Source of the DNA: Epiperipatus broadwayi
Taxonomy: Eukaryota; Onychophora; Udeonychophora; Euonychophora; Peripatidae
Reading direction: 5' to 3'
DNA length: 64,000 nucleotides
Assembly (NCBI GenBank): GCA_028023455.1
Contig: JAQFVV010000012.1
Location: 5,122,499-5,186,498, forward strand
In this document: positions 11,969-22,834 of the stretch, piece by piece
How positions within the stretch are numbered: the stretch's first letter is position 1
Layout: the number at the start of each line of letters is the position of its first letter
The notes under the pieces: model-generated
What the model was told of the DNA's origin: nothing
The model's database searches: none
The model's input: the letters and a program-made list of their open reading frames with translations, nothing else
Made by a program: the position numbers and the translations under genes

Positions 11969-12257
11969 GGGCTTGGATTGAAAACATTAAGATGTTTTCA
12001 GTTTAAGACTCATAGTTTTGTAGTTAAATGGAGATAAAAGGTGGTTGCTGGAGGGTTGCATTAGATCCTAAGATCTAGGTGCAGAGCTTTCAGATCCAAG
12101 GCTCCTCGCTGATAAAGTCCATAAGCCAAAAACTAGTCTATGGATATTGGATGAGTAGGCACTAGATGGGGATTTTATACATAAGCCTTCTGGCATCCAT
12201 TGATTACTCTAGCTTGTTGTGTGTGGCAATATACATAGTGAGTTTTGCCTGTTTTTA
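11969..12257 (+). mobile_element. Hammerhead-ribozyme repeat unit (family H1), + copy
   Basis: This mirrors the 11461-11790 unit: head gcttggattgaaaacatt, an aaatggagataaaaggtgg block, a ribozyme-like motif at 12094-12152, a gccttctggcatccattgat block and tail gtgagttttgcctgttttt. It is truncated relative to the full tail. Together the two units make an inverted pair spanning about 0.8 kb. Confidence 0.75.
12094..12152 (+). ncRNA. Decayed hammerhead-like motif
   Basis: It has the same layout as 11606-11664, but the core reads CTGATAA instead of CTGATGA and the second core AAAA instead of GAAA. Both changes hit positions needed for cleavage. Stem I outer pairing (ATCCAA with TTGGAT) is kept. 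It is probably inactive. Confidence 0.5.
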
Positions 12258-13060
12258 CTTTACTATTTTAAACTATTCTTTGATAAACATTTTATTAAAT
12301 GAGATTTTTTGTTACTCCTCTTATTCTTTTCAGGATATTTGCTCCAATTTTTAATAAGGTTGTTTTATTTATTTGAGATATAGTTGCTATTGCAAATTCT
12401 AAGTGAGAGTTTCTGTACAAATGGAATCATCAAAACTGATTCTGGTTAGATTAAATCCTTAAAAGAAATGCAAAATTCTCCACTGATTTTAAATATTTTT
12501 TTAATTGCTGAATATGATTTAGAAAAGAAATATATTAAATTTAAGTCTTTTATTTAAACTACTCTTATTACAAGATAAATTATCTTGTTTTTTAGTATTG
12601 GATTCTAGGGATTTATTTTAGTTTTATTAATTATATATAACCATATTTAAATTTTTAGATGTACATATGTTGCATTTGTCTATTAGAGATCCTGTGTTTT
12701 AAGACTTGGGTAGAAGCATTTAAAACATTCAGGTTATTTAATGCTTATACAAAATGAAGAATGAACTTACCCATTGCCATTTTATAAGATGTTTGTTAGT
12801 ATTTAATGCAGTAATAAAGTGATAGACTTAAAGCCAAATATTTCAGGATTGATGCTTGATCTATCATTTCTGGTATTTAAATATTGCATGACTTTTTGAA
12901 TAAGTAATCATTTGATTATTATATGATGTAATATTTCTGTTTCATCTTATGTCTGTTTTATATCATGTTGAATATTAATTAAAACATGAAGTTATCAATT
13001 TAAATGTATTTATTGTTATTTTAAATAGTAGTATATTTTACTCTGACTCATATAATATGT
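12258..13060. other. A/T-rich DNA, nothing recognised
   Basis: No supported exon, tRNA or repeat boundary. Confidence 0.5.
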
Positions 13061-13205
13061 AGGGTATATGAGCACAGACTTTCACATGACCCTCCACTCT
13101 CCACTCTATCTCATAATCCTTGAACAAATATATGTTGAAAAGATAAATAATTACCAATATATGTATTTCATGATAAACCAGCATGAATGACTGATATAGT
13201 GCAAT
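13061..13205 (+). mobile_element. MITE family A, left-end fragment
   Basis: It begins agggtatatgagcacagac, the terminal repeat sequence of the family, and continues through an aagataaataattacca block and an aaaccagcatgaatga block. No matching right terminus follows, so the copy is truncated. Confidence 0.7.
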
Positions 13206-14179
13206 ATTAGAGTTGTGACCAAAACTCAAGATTCATATTTCTGGGCACAACTCTGACATATATAAAGCTCAAATTTCCTTGTCAATCTACAAGCAATAAA
13301 TCCTTTTATTACATGCCAGTTTGGTGTGGGGGGAATAGTAGAGGCAGATTCTGGTGCTCAGGATTCATTGAACATGGTTCAGTTCTTTAATTTCTAATTC
13401 TTAAACTTTTTATGAATTTCCCAGTAATAAACAAGTTGATTATTTTTTTGACCATTTTAATTCATTGTGATATAAAGCCTTTAAATATCACTTCTAGCAT
13501 TTGAAAATTGACTCCCATTAAACTGTTTATGATTCTGTCACTTACAACTTTAGATCTGATATTTTTTTTTAAAGAAAACATATTTTATAATTACTTGGAT
13601 ATATTTTTCTTTCTGTACTTTGCCTACACTTTACTTATATGAGTATTAACTTCGCATGCAAATGTTAGTGTCCCTGACAAAGGGTGTTATTATTTTTTAT
13701 CTGTTTTCTATTTTTCTTAGTGTACTCTTGATGCCAAGTGTGATAAAAGTACTAAGCACAATTTTTGCCATATTAACTTACATATACAAAGTTATTACAG
13801 ATAAGCAATGATGTTGAAATAAAATTATATGAGTATTATAACTATGAAATCTTTATGTTGATCAAAAGAATCAATAAGATAATAAGACAACAGTGTTTAG
13901 GTCTAGTGAATAAATTAATAAAAATATAAAGATTTCTGCATGTCTGTTTCCAGAATTTTTTGCACACTTAAATGATTTCTTTTACCAGTAGCTGAGTTCG
14001 ATGACCTACCTTAAGAAAACTACAGAAATTATTTTATCTTTATTTCTTTTATTGTTCTTTAAATTTTTAAAATCTAAATTAAATTCATTTATTAATGCTA
14101 TTGTGATTTTAATACTTTTATTAAGTGTTGTAAGATCAGGATACTTTTTTTTTTACTAAGTGAGTTTTTACTAACATAG
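13206..14179. other. A/T-rich DNA, nothing recognised
   Basis: No coding or structural feature is supported. Confidence 0.45.
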
Positions 14180-14256
14180 TTAACATTCATATATATTGCT
14201 TACAATAACTCCTCTTATATACACTTTAATGCAAAAAATTTTAAATCCTTTATTTT

Positions 14257-14297
14257 CCTGACAGTTTTGACTGTCCTGAAGTCTTCATCAGAGCTAC
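14257..14297 (-). ncRNA. Hammerhead-like motif, probably inactive
   Basis: The minus strand reads CTGATGA, a hairpin closed by GACT/AGTC, then AAAA in place of GAAA, then CTGTC. G12 of the core is replaced by A in both copies of this palindrome. Stem I pairing is weak. The order of parts is hammerhead-like but cleavage is doubtful. Confidence 0.35.
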
Positions 14298-14389
14298 AAT
14301 ATTGAATGATATAAACATATAACCAATATAAAGATGTTTATGGAGAAGGATTGGAAGTTTTAGGTTATATGTTTATATCATTAAATATT

Positions 14390-14430
14390 GTAGCTCTGAT
14401 GAAGACTGCAGGGCAGTCAAAACTGTCAGG
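14390..14430 (+). ncRNA. Hammerhead-like motif, probably inactive
   Basis: CTGATGA is followed by a 6-bp hairpin GACTGC/GCAGTC with an AGG loop, then AAAA instead of GAAA, then CTGTC. Compared with the opposite arm, the hairpin is longer and better paired here. Confidence 0.35.
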
Positions 14431-14840
14431 AAAATAAAGGAATTATATTTTAAAAAAATTTGCATTAAAGTGTATATGAGGGGAGTTATTGTAAGCAATA
14501 TATATGGATATATGAAGAAATGCAAAGAAAGTAAAGGAGAAGAATAAGAATATAGTTAACATTTATTGATAGTTTAACTGTTATTCTTAAACATTTACTT
14601 CTTACTCTTAAACACTATTACAAAGTCAATTGTTTCAACTCACATGACAATATACTTAAATGAATCTTATTTTATACTAAAATCAATAATTTTGATGAAA
14701 TTATAAATTAGTAGATAATTTTATTTTATTTTTTTAAGACTTGTTTGTTGATATTTTTTATGATGCTAGCCTTTGAACTTACAAATTATATACATATATA
14801 ATATTCAAATATAAGTATACTGTCTTAGTAAACTTAATGT

Positions 14841-15463
14841 AATTAGAAGGGACTTGAACTCGGATTTTCAATCTCCCTACAGCTATTCACTCCATCTTAT
14901 ACAACTGATACAAATAACCACATACATGTGAAAAAGATAAATGATCTCCAATATATGTATTTTATGTTGAACCAGCTTTCATCAATTGGTCCAGATCACC
15001 ATCTCCCATCCATACATAGAATCAGCCCTCAGTTTATATTAAAATAGCAAATCTTCAAACTTTAATGGGCACACTTCAATCTTCTCCAACCTCCAACACT
15101 TAAGCCATCTCTCTTCTGTGTATTTAAATGGACATATTAAAGTTCTATATATAAGGGGTCAGAGTGAATGTTCCATCAGCAGATTTTCAATGATAGGGAT
15201 GGCTGAAGAATTAGAGGGTGGAGAAAATTGAATCTTGTCCATTAAATTTTAAAGATTTATCTTAATATAAACTGAGTACTGATTGTATATATGTGTGGGA
15301 GATAGTGAACTGGACCAATTGATGAGTACTGTTTCAGCATGAAATACACATATTAGTGATCATTTATCTTTTTCATATGAATGTGGTCATGTGTATCAGC
15401 TGTATAAGGTAGAGGGCATAGTTGTAGGGAGCTTCAAAGTCTGAGTTCAAATCCCTTTTAATT
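14841..15463. mobile_element. MITE family A relative, ~620-bp foldback copy
   Basis: The left end aattagaagggacttgaact is mirrored by the right end agttcaaatcccttttaatt. Pairing continues inward through tccctacagctat / atagttgtaggga and the aagataaatgatc block. The interior keeps the family-A ttggtccagat block on both arms in opposite orientations, so the whole unit is a long inverted repeat rather than a short-TIR MITE. Confidence 0.75.
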
Positions 15464-16729
15464 ATATATATATATAATGATTTTTATAAGAAAATCAAGT
15501 TTTGACTTCAATCAAAGGACTTTTCAGAATCTGACAACACTCCTTTAAATTGTGAACAAATGCATATTTTTATAATAAAATTGAAGATAAAATTCCAATA
15601 TTGGCTGAAATCTTTATTTTTAGTTATTACATATATTATTTACAATTTTAATCTTTTCTTTTAAAATTTTTTATGCATATGATTGAATCTTATTGGATAA
15701 AAAATATAATTTTATTTTGGAGAGAAATGAATTTTTTAAATTACAACTCTCCTAGTTTTATAATTTTACAATTCATTTACAATAATGTTCTTTCTTAAAT
15801 AGTGGTCATTTTATTTGCACTGATAAAAAGAAGAAAATTATAAACAAAAAAAGGCAATTCACATTATACTTTCAAACATTATATTTTTTTCTGATTCATA
15901 AAATATATTTTATTAATACTTTTAAATCACTCTTATGACATAGTTAATTTAGAACTGTTGACTGAATGTCACACTTATAATGATATGGTCATCAGATTGA
16001 TTCAAGTCATTTCCAGAAATCAAATTTCTTGTAATCTCTTGAGCAATTAATAAATTATGAAGAAAGTTTAGACATTTATCTACTTAACTTAAAACTCACA
16101 ATATAGCAAAAGGACCATACTAATTTTGTCTTCCTTGAATTGCATTAACTCAAGCTAATAAAAATATTTTAGAATATGTTGAAAATTTTGTTGGAGATAG
16201 ATAGCCCACATGTGGATGTGAATTTTTTTAATTATATATTTATCATTTCACTATATAAGATAGAAAATATAGGGATGATATAATCATTTGTAGTTTATGA
16301 AAGTAATAAACAAAATATTTTTTAGTTTAATTTGATTGCAGATTTAAATATATAGTTGATGAAGAAAATAGTGATAAAAATGAAAATTTCTTAGTTGCTG
16401 AAAGTAATGTGCACTTACTAAATTACAGTTTTATTTTAAAGTTATGAAGTCAAGAATTTATTAATTATAAATATAATACTTCATTACACCACAACATATT
16501 AATGTTGATCCATTTTAGTCATGATGGATCAATCATTTATTCATTCATTATAAAGTATAAATAAATATGGTCATCCTAATTTCAGAAAGAAACAAAGATT
16601 AGTAAATGTCAAAAGTCAAGAGTTAACAATTTTTGTAATGATTATGTAAACCAATCAGGATATATTATAAGCTGATCCTTTCACCTATTATTTAAGAAAT
16701 CACAATGCAGTTTTACCCTTTTCCACAGC
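15464..16729. other. A/T-rich DNA, nothing recognised
   Basis: No supported exon or repeat boundary. Confidence 0.45.
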
Positions 16730-16731
16730 AA

Positions 16732-16830
16732 TATTTTTTTTTTATATGTCAAAGCGTTGACCGGGAAGTGAACCCGGGCCTGCTGCTTGGAAGGCAGTTA
16801 TGCTAACTGCTAGGCCACCAGCGCTTGCTT
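16732..16830 (-). mobile_element. Minimal tRNA-Gly-derived SINE (family S2), copy 2
   Basis: The minus strand gives a nearly complete tRNA-Gly(TCC)-like cloverleaf from 16826 to 16752: GGTGGCCTAGCAGTTAGCAT (D-arm/box A region), anticodon stem-loop ACTGCCTTCCAAGCAG, T-arm cccgggttcacttcccgg and an acceptor stem with one mismatch. An A-run (the + strand T-run 16732-16743) follows the 3' end after a ttgacatat spacer. It is the least diverged copy and shows which tRNA founded the family. The altered T-loop and the A tail argue against an active gene. Confidence 0.75.
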
Positions 16831-17116
16831 ATTGATAAACTTCAGCTAAATACAAAATCGTAGTTGTTCATAATATTCTATTTTCATCCATATCCTAGCA
16901 ATAAATGTAGTTAACACCACATTTTTTTAGAATATTTTTGAGATCATCTTTATAAGGTGAATAGGGTTTATTCTATGAAATCATTTTCAACTGTAAAATG
17001 CTTATTAGAAAATCTGTTTGTATTTTTTTTATCAGATTTACATGCCTAAACAAAAAAAAAATTCTCTTTTACATTAACATCTCAAGCAATAGCTCTGGTG
17101 AGTATAATAATTAAAC
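16831..17116. other. A/T-rich spacer
   Basis: Nothing recognised. Confidence 0.45.
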
Positions 17117-17362
17117 CATTAAGCATCACATGATCACCATCTCTTATACTAGCACATAATTGTTTATAAACAAGGCAAGATCTCAGTGCAGTGCTCTCAG
17201 ATCCAAAGCACCTCACTGATGAAGTCCACAAGCCAGAAACTAGTCTGGGGATATTGTATAAGTAGGCATTAGATAGAGATTTTATTCACAAGCCTTCTGG
17301 CATCCATTGGTAACTCTGGTTGGCACAGGGTGGCACTACTGTATGGAGAGTTTTGCCTTGAG
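17117..17362 (+). mobile_element. Hammerhead-ribozyme repeat unit (family H1), rearranged copy
   Basis: A minus-oriented tail piece (taagcatcacatgatcacc, 17120-17180) is joined to a + unit starting agtgcagtgctctcagatcc and running through the ribozyme motif to gttttgcc. The inverted junction resembles the 11.5-12.3 kb arrangement on a smaller scale. Confidence 0.7.
17201..17259 (+). ncRNA. Candidate hammerhead ribozyme
   Basis: Both catalytic core blocks are intact here: CTGATGA at about 17215-17221 and GAAA at about 17236-17239, followed by CTAGTC and TGGGGATATTG. Stem I inner pairing CCTCA with TGGGG (one G-U) is present. Stem II is weakened (GTCC opposite GCC). Activity would depend on stem II stability. 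Confidence 0.5.
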
Positions 17363-18651
17363 TATAATAATTGATGTTGAAATTTGTCATAAAAATTTCA
17401 GAATATCAAAGACATGTTTAAGCATTTTCAAATGCATTTATATTAGACAAACAGGGAATTCATGTCTCACTTTTATACAACAAATTTGACAAGATAAACA
17501 TCCTATAAACAACTAATTTAACTAAAATACTTTTATCACTATAATAAATACTTGTCATTTAATTCAGTAAGAACATACTGATGCTAGTATTGCACTTCAA
17601 TAACTAAATCTACCTTAACAAGTAAGTTATTTTTATTTGGTGTTTAAATGATTATTATATTGGCTAATGTGGCATCTTATGTCTTTAAAACTCATCAGGC
17701 TACTTAACATTTGAAGGAGGTGTAGTATTAATAAATGCATTATAAAAGGCTTATGGTGCATTAGTAATTTATTTTTCTTCTCTAATCTAGTTATTGAATT
17801 CTATTATTGATTTGAAAGTAGGTATCAATTATTTCTAGATATATATTAAAAGTTTTATGTAATCTATCTTATTTACTTGAATTAATATACTAAGTGCATT
17901 TATTATTGCATGTTGAACTCATAATTAATGTTTATATTTTTATATACCATTTAATTTACAAATATATACATATTTTGTGTAATTATAGTTGTGCATATAT
18001 GTATGTTTGTGTGTACCTTTATAAAGATGCCATAAATAAACAACTATAACCAATTGTCTATCGAGGTTAAAGGAATAATAAAAAAAAAAAAAGAAACTAT
18101 TTATTAGACTTGTAGAGTAGTGGTTCGTTAGTATTTTTGCAATTTTTGTTCTTTGCATTAGTTACAATTGGCTAGATGTCTATTTACCTAATTGTGCTGA
18201 CAATGAACTGTCTATTTAAAAAAAAAAATTTAAGGATGCTTGAAAATTCTTGGCTACATAAAGCCTCTACAATTATATAATATAACTGTAAAGATTTCAT
18301 AATTTAATTATTAATTCGCCTGGAAGTAATACATTTGTTAAAGTTTATATAAGGAGGGTGAAACTTTTCTTGACTAAAACTAGAAGATAAATAAACTATA
18401 ACATCTACACTTTAAAGGTATTTTTATATGTCGACTATGCAAGTTTTTTATTCCAAAGTAACTCATTCAGGTAATACCCGGAAATATGATCCCATTCAGT
18501 AAAGAAATATGATGACATTTAAATTTAAACATAATATTTATTCAAGAACGAAAATCCAAACTCTTGAAAACACCAAACTAAATATTATATCTCATAAAAA
18601 GTAAACTATATCTTTGTTTTTTTTAAAGCTATCCTTAAATTGTAACTCTTT
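17363..18651. other. A/T-rich DNA, nothing recognised
   Basis: No supported gene. A short chance frame at 17940-18158 is low-complexity. Confidence 0.45.
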
Positions 18652-19989
18652 TTATTAAATCTCTTTTAATAACACTGATACACTCAAGCACATATATGCT
18701 GAAAAGATAAATAATCACCAATATACGTATTTCATGCTAAACCAGCAATCATCAGTTGGTCCAGATTATCATCTCCCACACATATATACTATAAGTGCTC
18801 AGATATATATTAAGATAGACAATCTTCATACTTTAATGGACAGGCTCCAATCTACTACACACTCCAACTCTTCAACTATCCATCCAATTGAAAATCTGAT
18901 GATGGAATGCTCGAAGGCCACCCTGAGGCCAAGATTCTTGTCACACCCATGTTGACCTGAGGTCAATCTGAACCCCACATGTACAGGACATAATCCATTT
19001 AATACATATGCAAGGATGGGCAGACATCTCTACAATGTAATAACTGAAACACAGTCTTATTATATACCTGTGTCTATATATGTAATATAGGGTATATGAG
19101 CACAGACTTTCAGATGACCCATCACTCTCCACTCTATCTAATAACACTGATACACTCAAGCACATATATGATGAAAAGATAAATAATCACCAATATACGT
19201 ATTTCATGCTAAACCAGCAATCATCAGTTGGTCCAGATTATCATCTCCCACACATATATACTATAAGTGCTCAGATATATATTAAGATAGACAATCTTCA
19301 TACTTTAATGGACCAACTGATGATTGCTGGTTTAGCATGAAATACGTATATTGGTGATTATTTATCTTTTCAGCATATATGTGCTTGAGTGTATCAGTGT
19401 TATTAGATAGAGTGGAGAGTGATGAGTCATCTGAAAGTCTGTGCTCATATACCCTATATTACATATATAGACACAGGTATATAATAAGACTGTGTTTCAG
19501 TTATTACATTGTAGAGATGTCTGCCCATCCTTGCATATGTATTAAATGGATTATGTCCTGTACATGTGGGGTTCAGATTGACCTTAGGTCAACATGGGTG
19601 TGACAAGAATCTTGGCCTCAGGGTGGCCTTCGAGCATTCCATCATCAGATTTTCAATTGGATGGACGGTTGAAGAGTTGGAGTGTGTAGGAGATTGGAGC
19701 CTGTCCATTAAAGTATGAAGATTGTCTATCTTAATATATATCTGAGCACTTATAGTATATATGTGTGGGAGATGATAATCTGGACCAACTGATGATTGCT
19801 GGTTTAGCATGAAATACGTATATTGGTGATTATTTATCTTTTCAGCATATATGTGCTTGAGTGTATCAGTGTTATTAGATAGAGTGGAGAGTGATGGGTC
19901 ATCTGAAAGTCTGTGCTCATATACCCTATATTACATATATAGACACAGGTATATAATAAGATTGTGTTTCAGTTATTAAATCTCTTTTA
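18652..19989. mobile_element. 1.3-kb composite inverted repeat built from MITE family A, flanked by a 17-bp direct repeat
   Basis: Arms of about 566 bp (about 18667-19232 and 19310-19880) are inverted copies with roughly six mismatches, separated by a loop of about 77 bp. Each arm starts with the segment holding aacactgatacactcaagc and ttggtccagattatc. That segment also recurs as a direct copy further in (18667-18840 and 19140-19312), so the structure is A-B-A followed by its inverse. The whole is bracketed by ttattaaatctctttta at 18652-18668 and 19973-19989, which looks like a target-site duplication of a single insertion. The matching reading frames in the two arms are a consequence of the palindrome, not evidence of genes. 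Confidence 0.8.
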
Positions 19990-21060
19990 TAAGATGTCAC
20001 AATTTCTACTTCAGGATGAAGTGATGAGATTGTTGCTTGGTTTATTCTTTGCTTTGTATCGATCTGAGTGATTAGTTTTTATTGCAGCTGAATTAAGATA
20101 CTATTCGGCTAGAATCTTTACTGTTTAGAGAAATATAGTTTAACATACTTATATAAAATAAATGCATATTAAATTATATATAGAAATTTTTTCAAATAAA
20201 TTATACATATATATATAATATCAATCATTCTTCCAAACGCTGTTTTTTCCCGCAACCATAATTTGAGAATAAATATAAACAGACTTTATATTTATTCACA
20301 AAGTGTCCTTGTCGAAAAACATAACGTTAGATAGGATGATGTAATTGGCATTTTACATTCGAATTTTCAGCTAGCGATATGCCCGGGTTTATTTGATATA
20401 TATGTATTTTGTAAATGTTTATTATTGATAAAATTATACATTTTCTGTTTTAATGATTGTGGAAATTATGAGCAATAAAAAAATTATAATTAGTAGTCTT
20501 CTTTCATAAATGTTTTTAATGTATGTTGTAATTCATCTATTTTTATCCTTCTAAATTGATTTTCTGCATTCTTCAAGTTTTTCTTAAAGGCATTAAGTCT
20601 CTCATTTGATCAGATTAAGACTGCAATAAATTCCAAATTTAGGTGTGCAGTTTCTGACAGTTAAATCTCCAGAAATTGTGTCGTCAGGATTATTGTATGC
20701 GAGATATTCATACCAAATAAAAATATTTTTTAAAGAAATATTAAGTGAATAATTGTGTCCATCGTAGATACTAGAATAAATTATATATGAATGAAAGCAA
20801 CTGGAATACTAGCAGTCGTGATAAGCAACTGATACTCCTTGATCGCAGAATGCAATTGTCTACACAACTAATCGTTTTCCAGCCTGACGATTTACATTAT
20901 CTGTATAATATATATAAACAACATCACTTGCGTTGTCCAGATGTGTTTCATCAAACAAATATTATATTACTATTAACAACTTTATATGAATATCATTGGA
21001 AATAATTTGAAATGTTCTCCAATTTTTTTTTTTGTATGTATATTTTGATTTAATTAAAAA
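19990..21060. other. Unassigned DNA with slightly higher G+C blocks
   Basis: Around 20230-20400 and 20640-20900 the sequence is less A/T-biased (for example gctagcgatatgcccgggt), suggesting old transposon or coding relics. A 72-codon open frame at 20787-21005 shows no recognisable domain. I make no gene call. Confidence 0.4.
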
Positions 21061-21073
21061 GCAGCTAATTTTG

Positions 21074-21180
21074 TCAAGCATTGGTAGTCGAGAGGTAAGC
21101 GATGGCTGCTCTACAAGTAGTTGTCCCGGGTTAGTGGGTTCGCTTCCCGGCTAATGCTATGACACATGAGCGAAAAAAAC
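21074..21180 (+). mobile_element. Minimal tRNA-derived SINE (family S2), copy 3
   Basis: The tRNA-like body (AGCATTGGTAGTCGAGAGG, later gggttcgcttcccgg) ends with a gacacatgagcg spacer and an A-run. A near-perfect target duplication flanks it: gcagctaatttt at 21061-21072 and gcagctaaatttt from 21181. Insertion by LINE-type machinery is therefore well supported. Confidence 0.85.
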
Positions 21181-21295
21181 GCAGCTAAATTTTTTAGTTC
21201 GTATAGGTATATTAAGTATTCATGCAGTAGAATTGTTTCATAAAATGAACATTGCCAAATAAACTATTTGTCTTCTAATGAAGCCTGTTCATAAA

Positions 21296-21475
21296 ATTGG
21301 CTATCTTAATATATATCTGAGCACTTATTGCATATGTGTGTGAAGATGATAATCTGGACCAACTGATGATTGCTGGTTTAGTATGAAATACATATATTGG
21401 TGATTATTTATCTTTTCGACACATATATGTGTTCATGTATATCAGTGATATGAGATAGAGTGGTGAGTGATGTGA
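21296..21475 (-). mobile_element. MITE family A fragment
   Basis: It shares ggctatcttaatatatatct, a ccaactgatgattgctgg block and gattatttatcttttc with the right arm of the 18.65-19.99 kb structure. It is truncated at both ends relative to the full element. Confidence 0.7.
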
Positions 21476-21724
21476 AGTTTAGAGAGAGCAATAATTACTA
21501 CTCACTCTTTAAATTTTAAAATTTTAATGTTATATTAAATTAGCCCAAGGCAGAATTGAAGCCATCTACATTTTATAACACATTAAACAGAAATTAATAT
21601 TAATTAACAGGGCTTGAAGAAGGGTCATCAGTACCCTTATGCAAAATAGTAATTGGAGCCTCCCCCCCTCCCCCTCAAAAAAAAGAAATCTATGTTTTAT
21701 TAAAGATAATATATATATAATTAT

Positions 21725-22290
21725 AATTTACTTTCCGCGCTTTTGCAGAACTAAATTTAGATACAATATCATCAACATTTACGTATAGCATAAGTCATTC
21801 TTTATAGCTATCGTTGACAAATTTACCAACCGATCTTGAGTCATTGTGAAAGTTAAATATTTTACGATTTTTAACTTCGAATATGATCTCTCTCCATTAC
21901 ACTTGTAGGAAGACTTAATAAAATTCTTATTGATATGCTCAAATTTGGAAATGAAACGTCAAATCATGTTCATAAATGTAGTAGCATAAAACATCTAGTG
22001 GATTTTTGAATTGAGATAATTCACTTGAAAATATGTTTTTAAATAGACATAGTTCTTCATATAACTTCTCTCCATTTATGTCTTTATTATTATCATTGTC
22101 ACTCAAATGAATTTGGAGAGTGAAACATTCTTTTTTAAGTTTTTCTAAATCAGCTTCATCAAGGTGACAAAAATTCAAACTGTTTGTTGTGGGTTTGCAT
22201 TTGCATAAGTCTCTAATCAAGAGATGCAATTATCATTTCAAATGCTATAAAAATACAGGTAGACAGCTGGGATTTTTTTGTTGTTGAATA
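21725..22290 (-). pseudogene. hAT/ZMYM-like transposase relic, C-terminal dimerisation region
   Basis: Reading the minus strand from 22290, an IIASLD-x-RL block leads into FEFLS and then a 96-codon open stretch (21939-22229) containing LEKLKKECFTLQ and LDVLCYYIYEHDLTF. After a frameshift come FPNLSISIRILLSLPTSV and GERSYSKLKIVK with MTQDRLVNLSTIAIKND, then DDIVSKFSSAKARKV. This order is the hAT C-terminal dimerisation (hATC) region as found in TTF/ZMYM1-type hAT-derived proteins. At least two frame changes and stops are needed, so it is a decayed transposon or retrocopy. The catalytic part and any zinc finger are missing. The family call rests on motif recognition. Confidence 0.65.
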
Positions 22291-22569
22291 CAGTAAATTT
22301 AAGATAGTATTTTTATAATAAACCAATAAAAATTTTGAAGATCTGTTTATTATTATTATTTTACAAATATCAAATATCCATCACAATATATATGACATGG
22401 ATGTTAATAGTAAAATGGACTGTTCCATTTTTGCAACACGTAGCTATGTGATTTGAAATACCCATCATTTAAACCCAGTGTAAAAAGACATAATTGAAAA
22501 TATCATGAGAGAAAAACGAATTGTAGAAAATTATAATTGTAAATCGTATTTCAAAAACTGATTATTGAA

Positions 22570-22640
22570 ATAAATCGAGATACTGCAAATCTCTAGCGCT
22601 CGTTACAATACTTAACTGACAGCCAATCAGATGGCACAGA
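22570..22640 (+). repeat. Diverged arm of the 1.5-kb foldback family
   Basis: gagatactgcaaatctct and the gccaatcagat block match one arm of the 1494-1704 palindrome with substitutions. No inverted partner is present here. Confidence 0.5.
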
Positions 22641-22727
22641 TATTAATATGTTTATATTTTCTTATTTTGTAGAAATAATGAATAAAGTAGCATTAAATAA
22701 CATTGGTAACAAAACAAAATGAACTAG

Positions 22728-22834
22728 TCAAGCATTGGTGACCGAGTGGTCAGCACAGCTGCCTTACAAGCAGTTGTCCCGGGTTTGTGGGTTCACTTCC
22801 TGGCCGATGCTTTAACACATGACAAAAAAAAAAA
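22728..22834 (+). mobile_element. Minimal tRNA-derived SINE (family S2), copy 4
   Basis: The tRNA-like body starts AGCATTGGTGACCGAGTGG (box A) and includes gctgccttacaagcagttg (anticodon stem-loop, here TAC-like). It ends gggttcacttcctgg and ccgatgct, then a taacacatgac spacer and an A-run of about 11. It differs from copies 1-2 by extra bases between the anticodon arm and T-arm. Confidence 0.8.

Larger units (their letters stand above)
14180..14515. repeat. ~335-bp palindrome with hammerhead-like motifs in both arms (family H2)
   Basis: The left arm runs from a catatatattgcttacaata block through ttattttcctgacag to a gatataaacatataacc block. It is mirrored by the right arm ending aagcaatatatatgg. 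Arms are about 135-145 bp with a loop near 14320-14362. Each arm carries a CTGATGA-type motif pointing outward (14257-14297 minus and 14390-14430 plus). Confidence 0.75.

Noticed and set aside
16752-16826. Functional tRNA-Gly(TCC) gene
   Set aside because: The cloverleaf is nearly complete, but the T-loop lacks TTCGA-type bases, the acceptor has a mismatch, and a spacer plus A-run follows as in the other SINE copies.
18895-18930. CTGATGA followed by GAAGG in MITE family A as another hammerhead
   Set aside because: No complementary stem II between the blocks, GAAA is absent, and other copies (3210, 57730) lose it altogether.
18734-19810. Two pairs of matching 73-74 codon reading frames
   Set aside because: They are the same sequence read from opposite arms of a near-perfect palindrome; no domain, splice or codon signal supports a gene.
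20787-21005. 72-codon open frame in less A/T-rich DNA
   Set aside because: No recognisable domain or splice context; could be a relic but cannot be supported.
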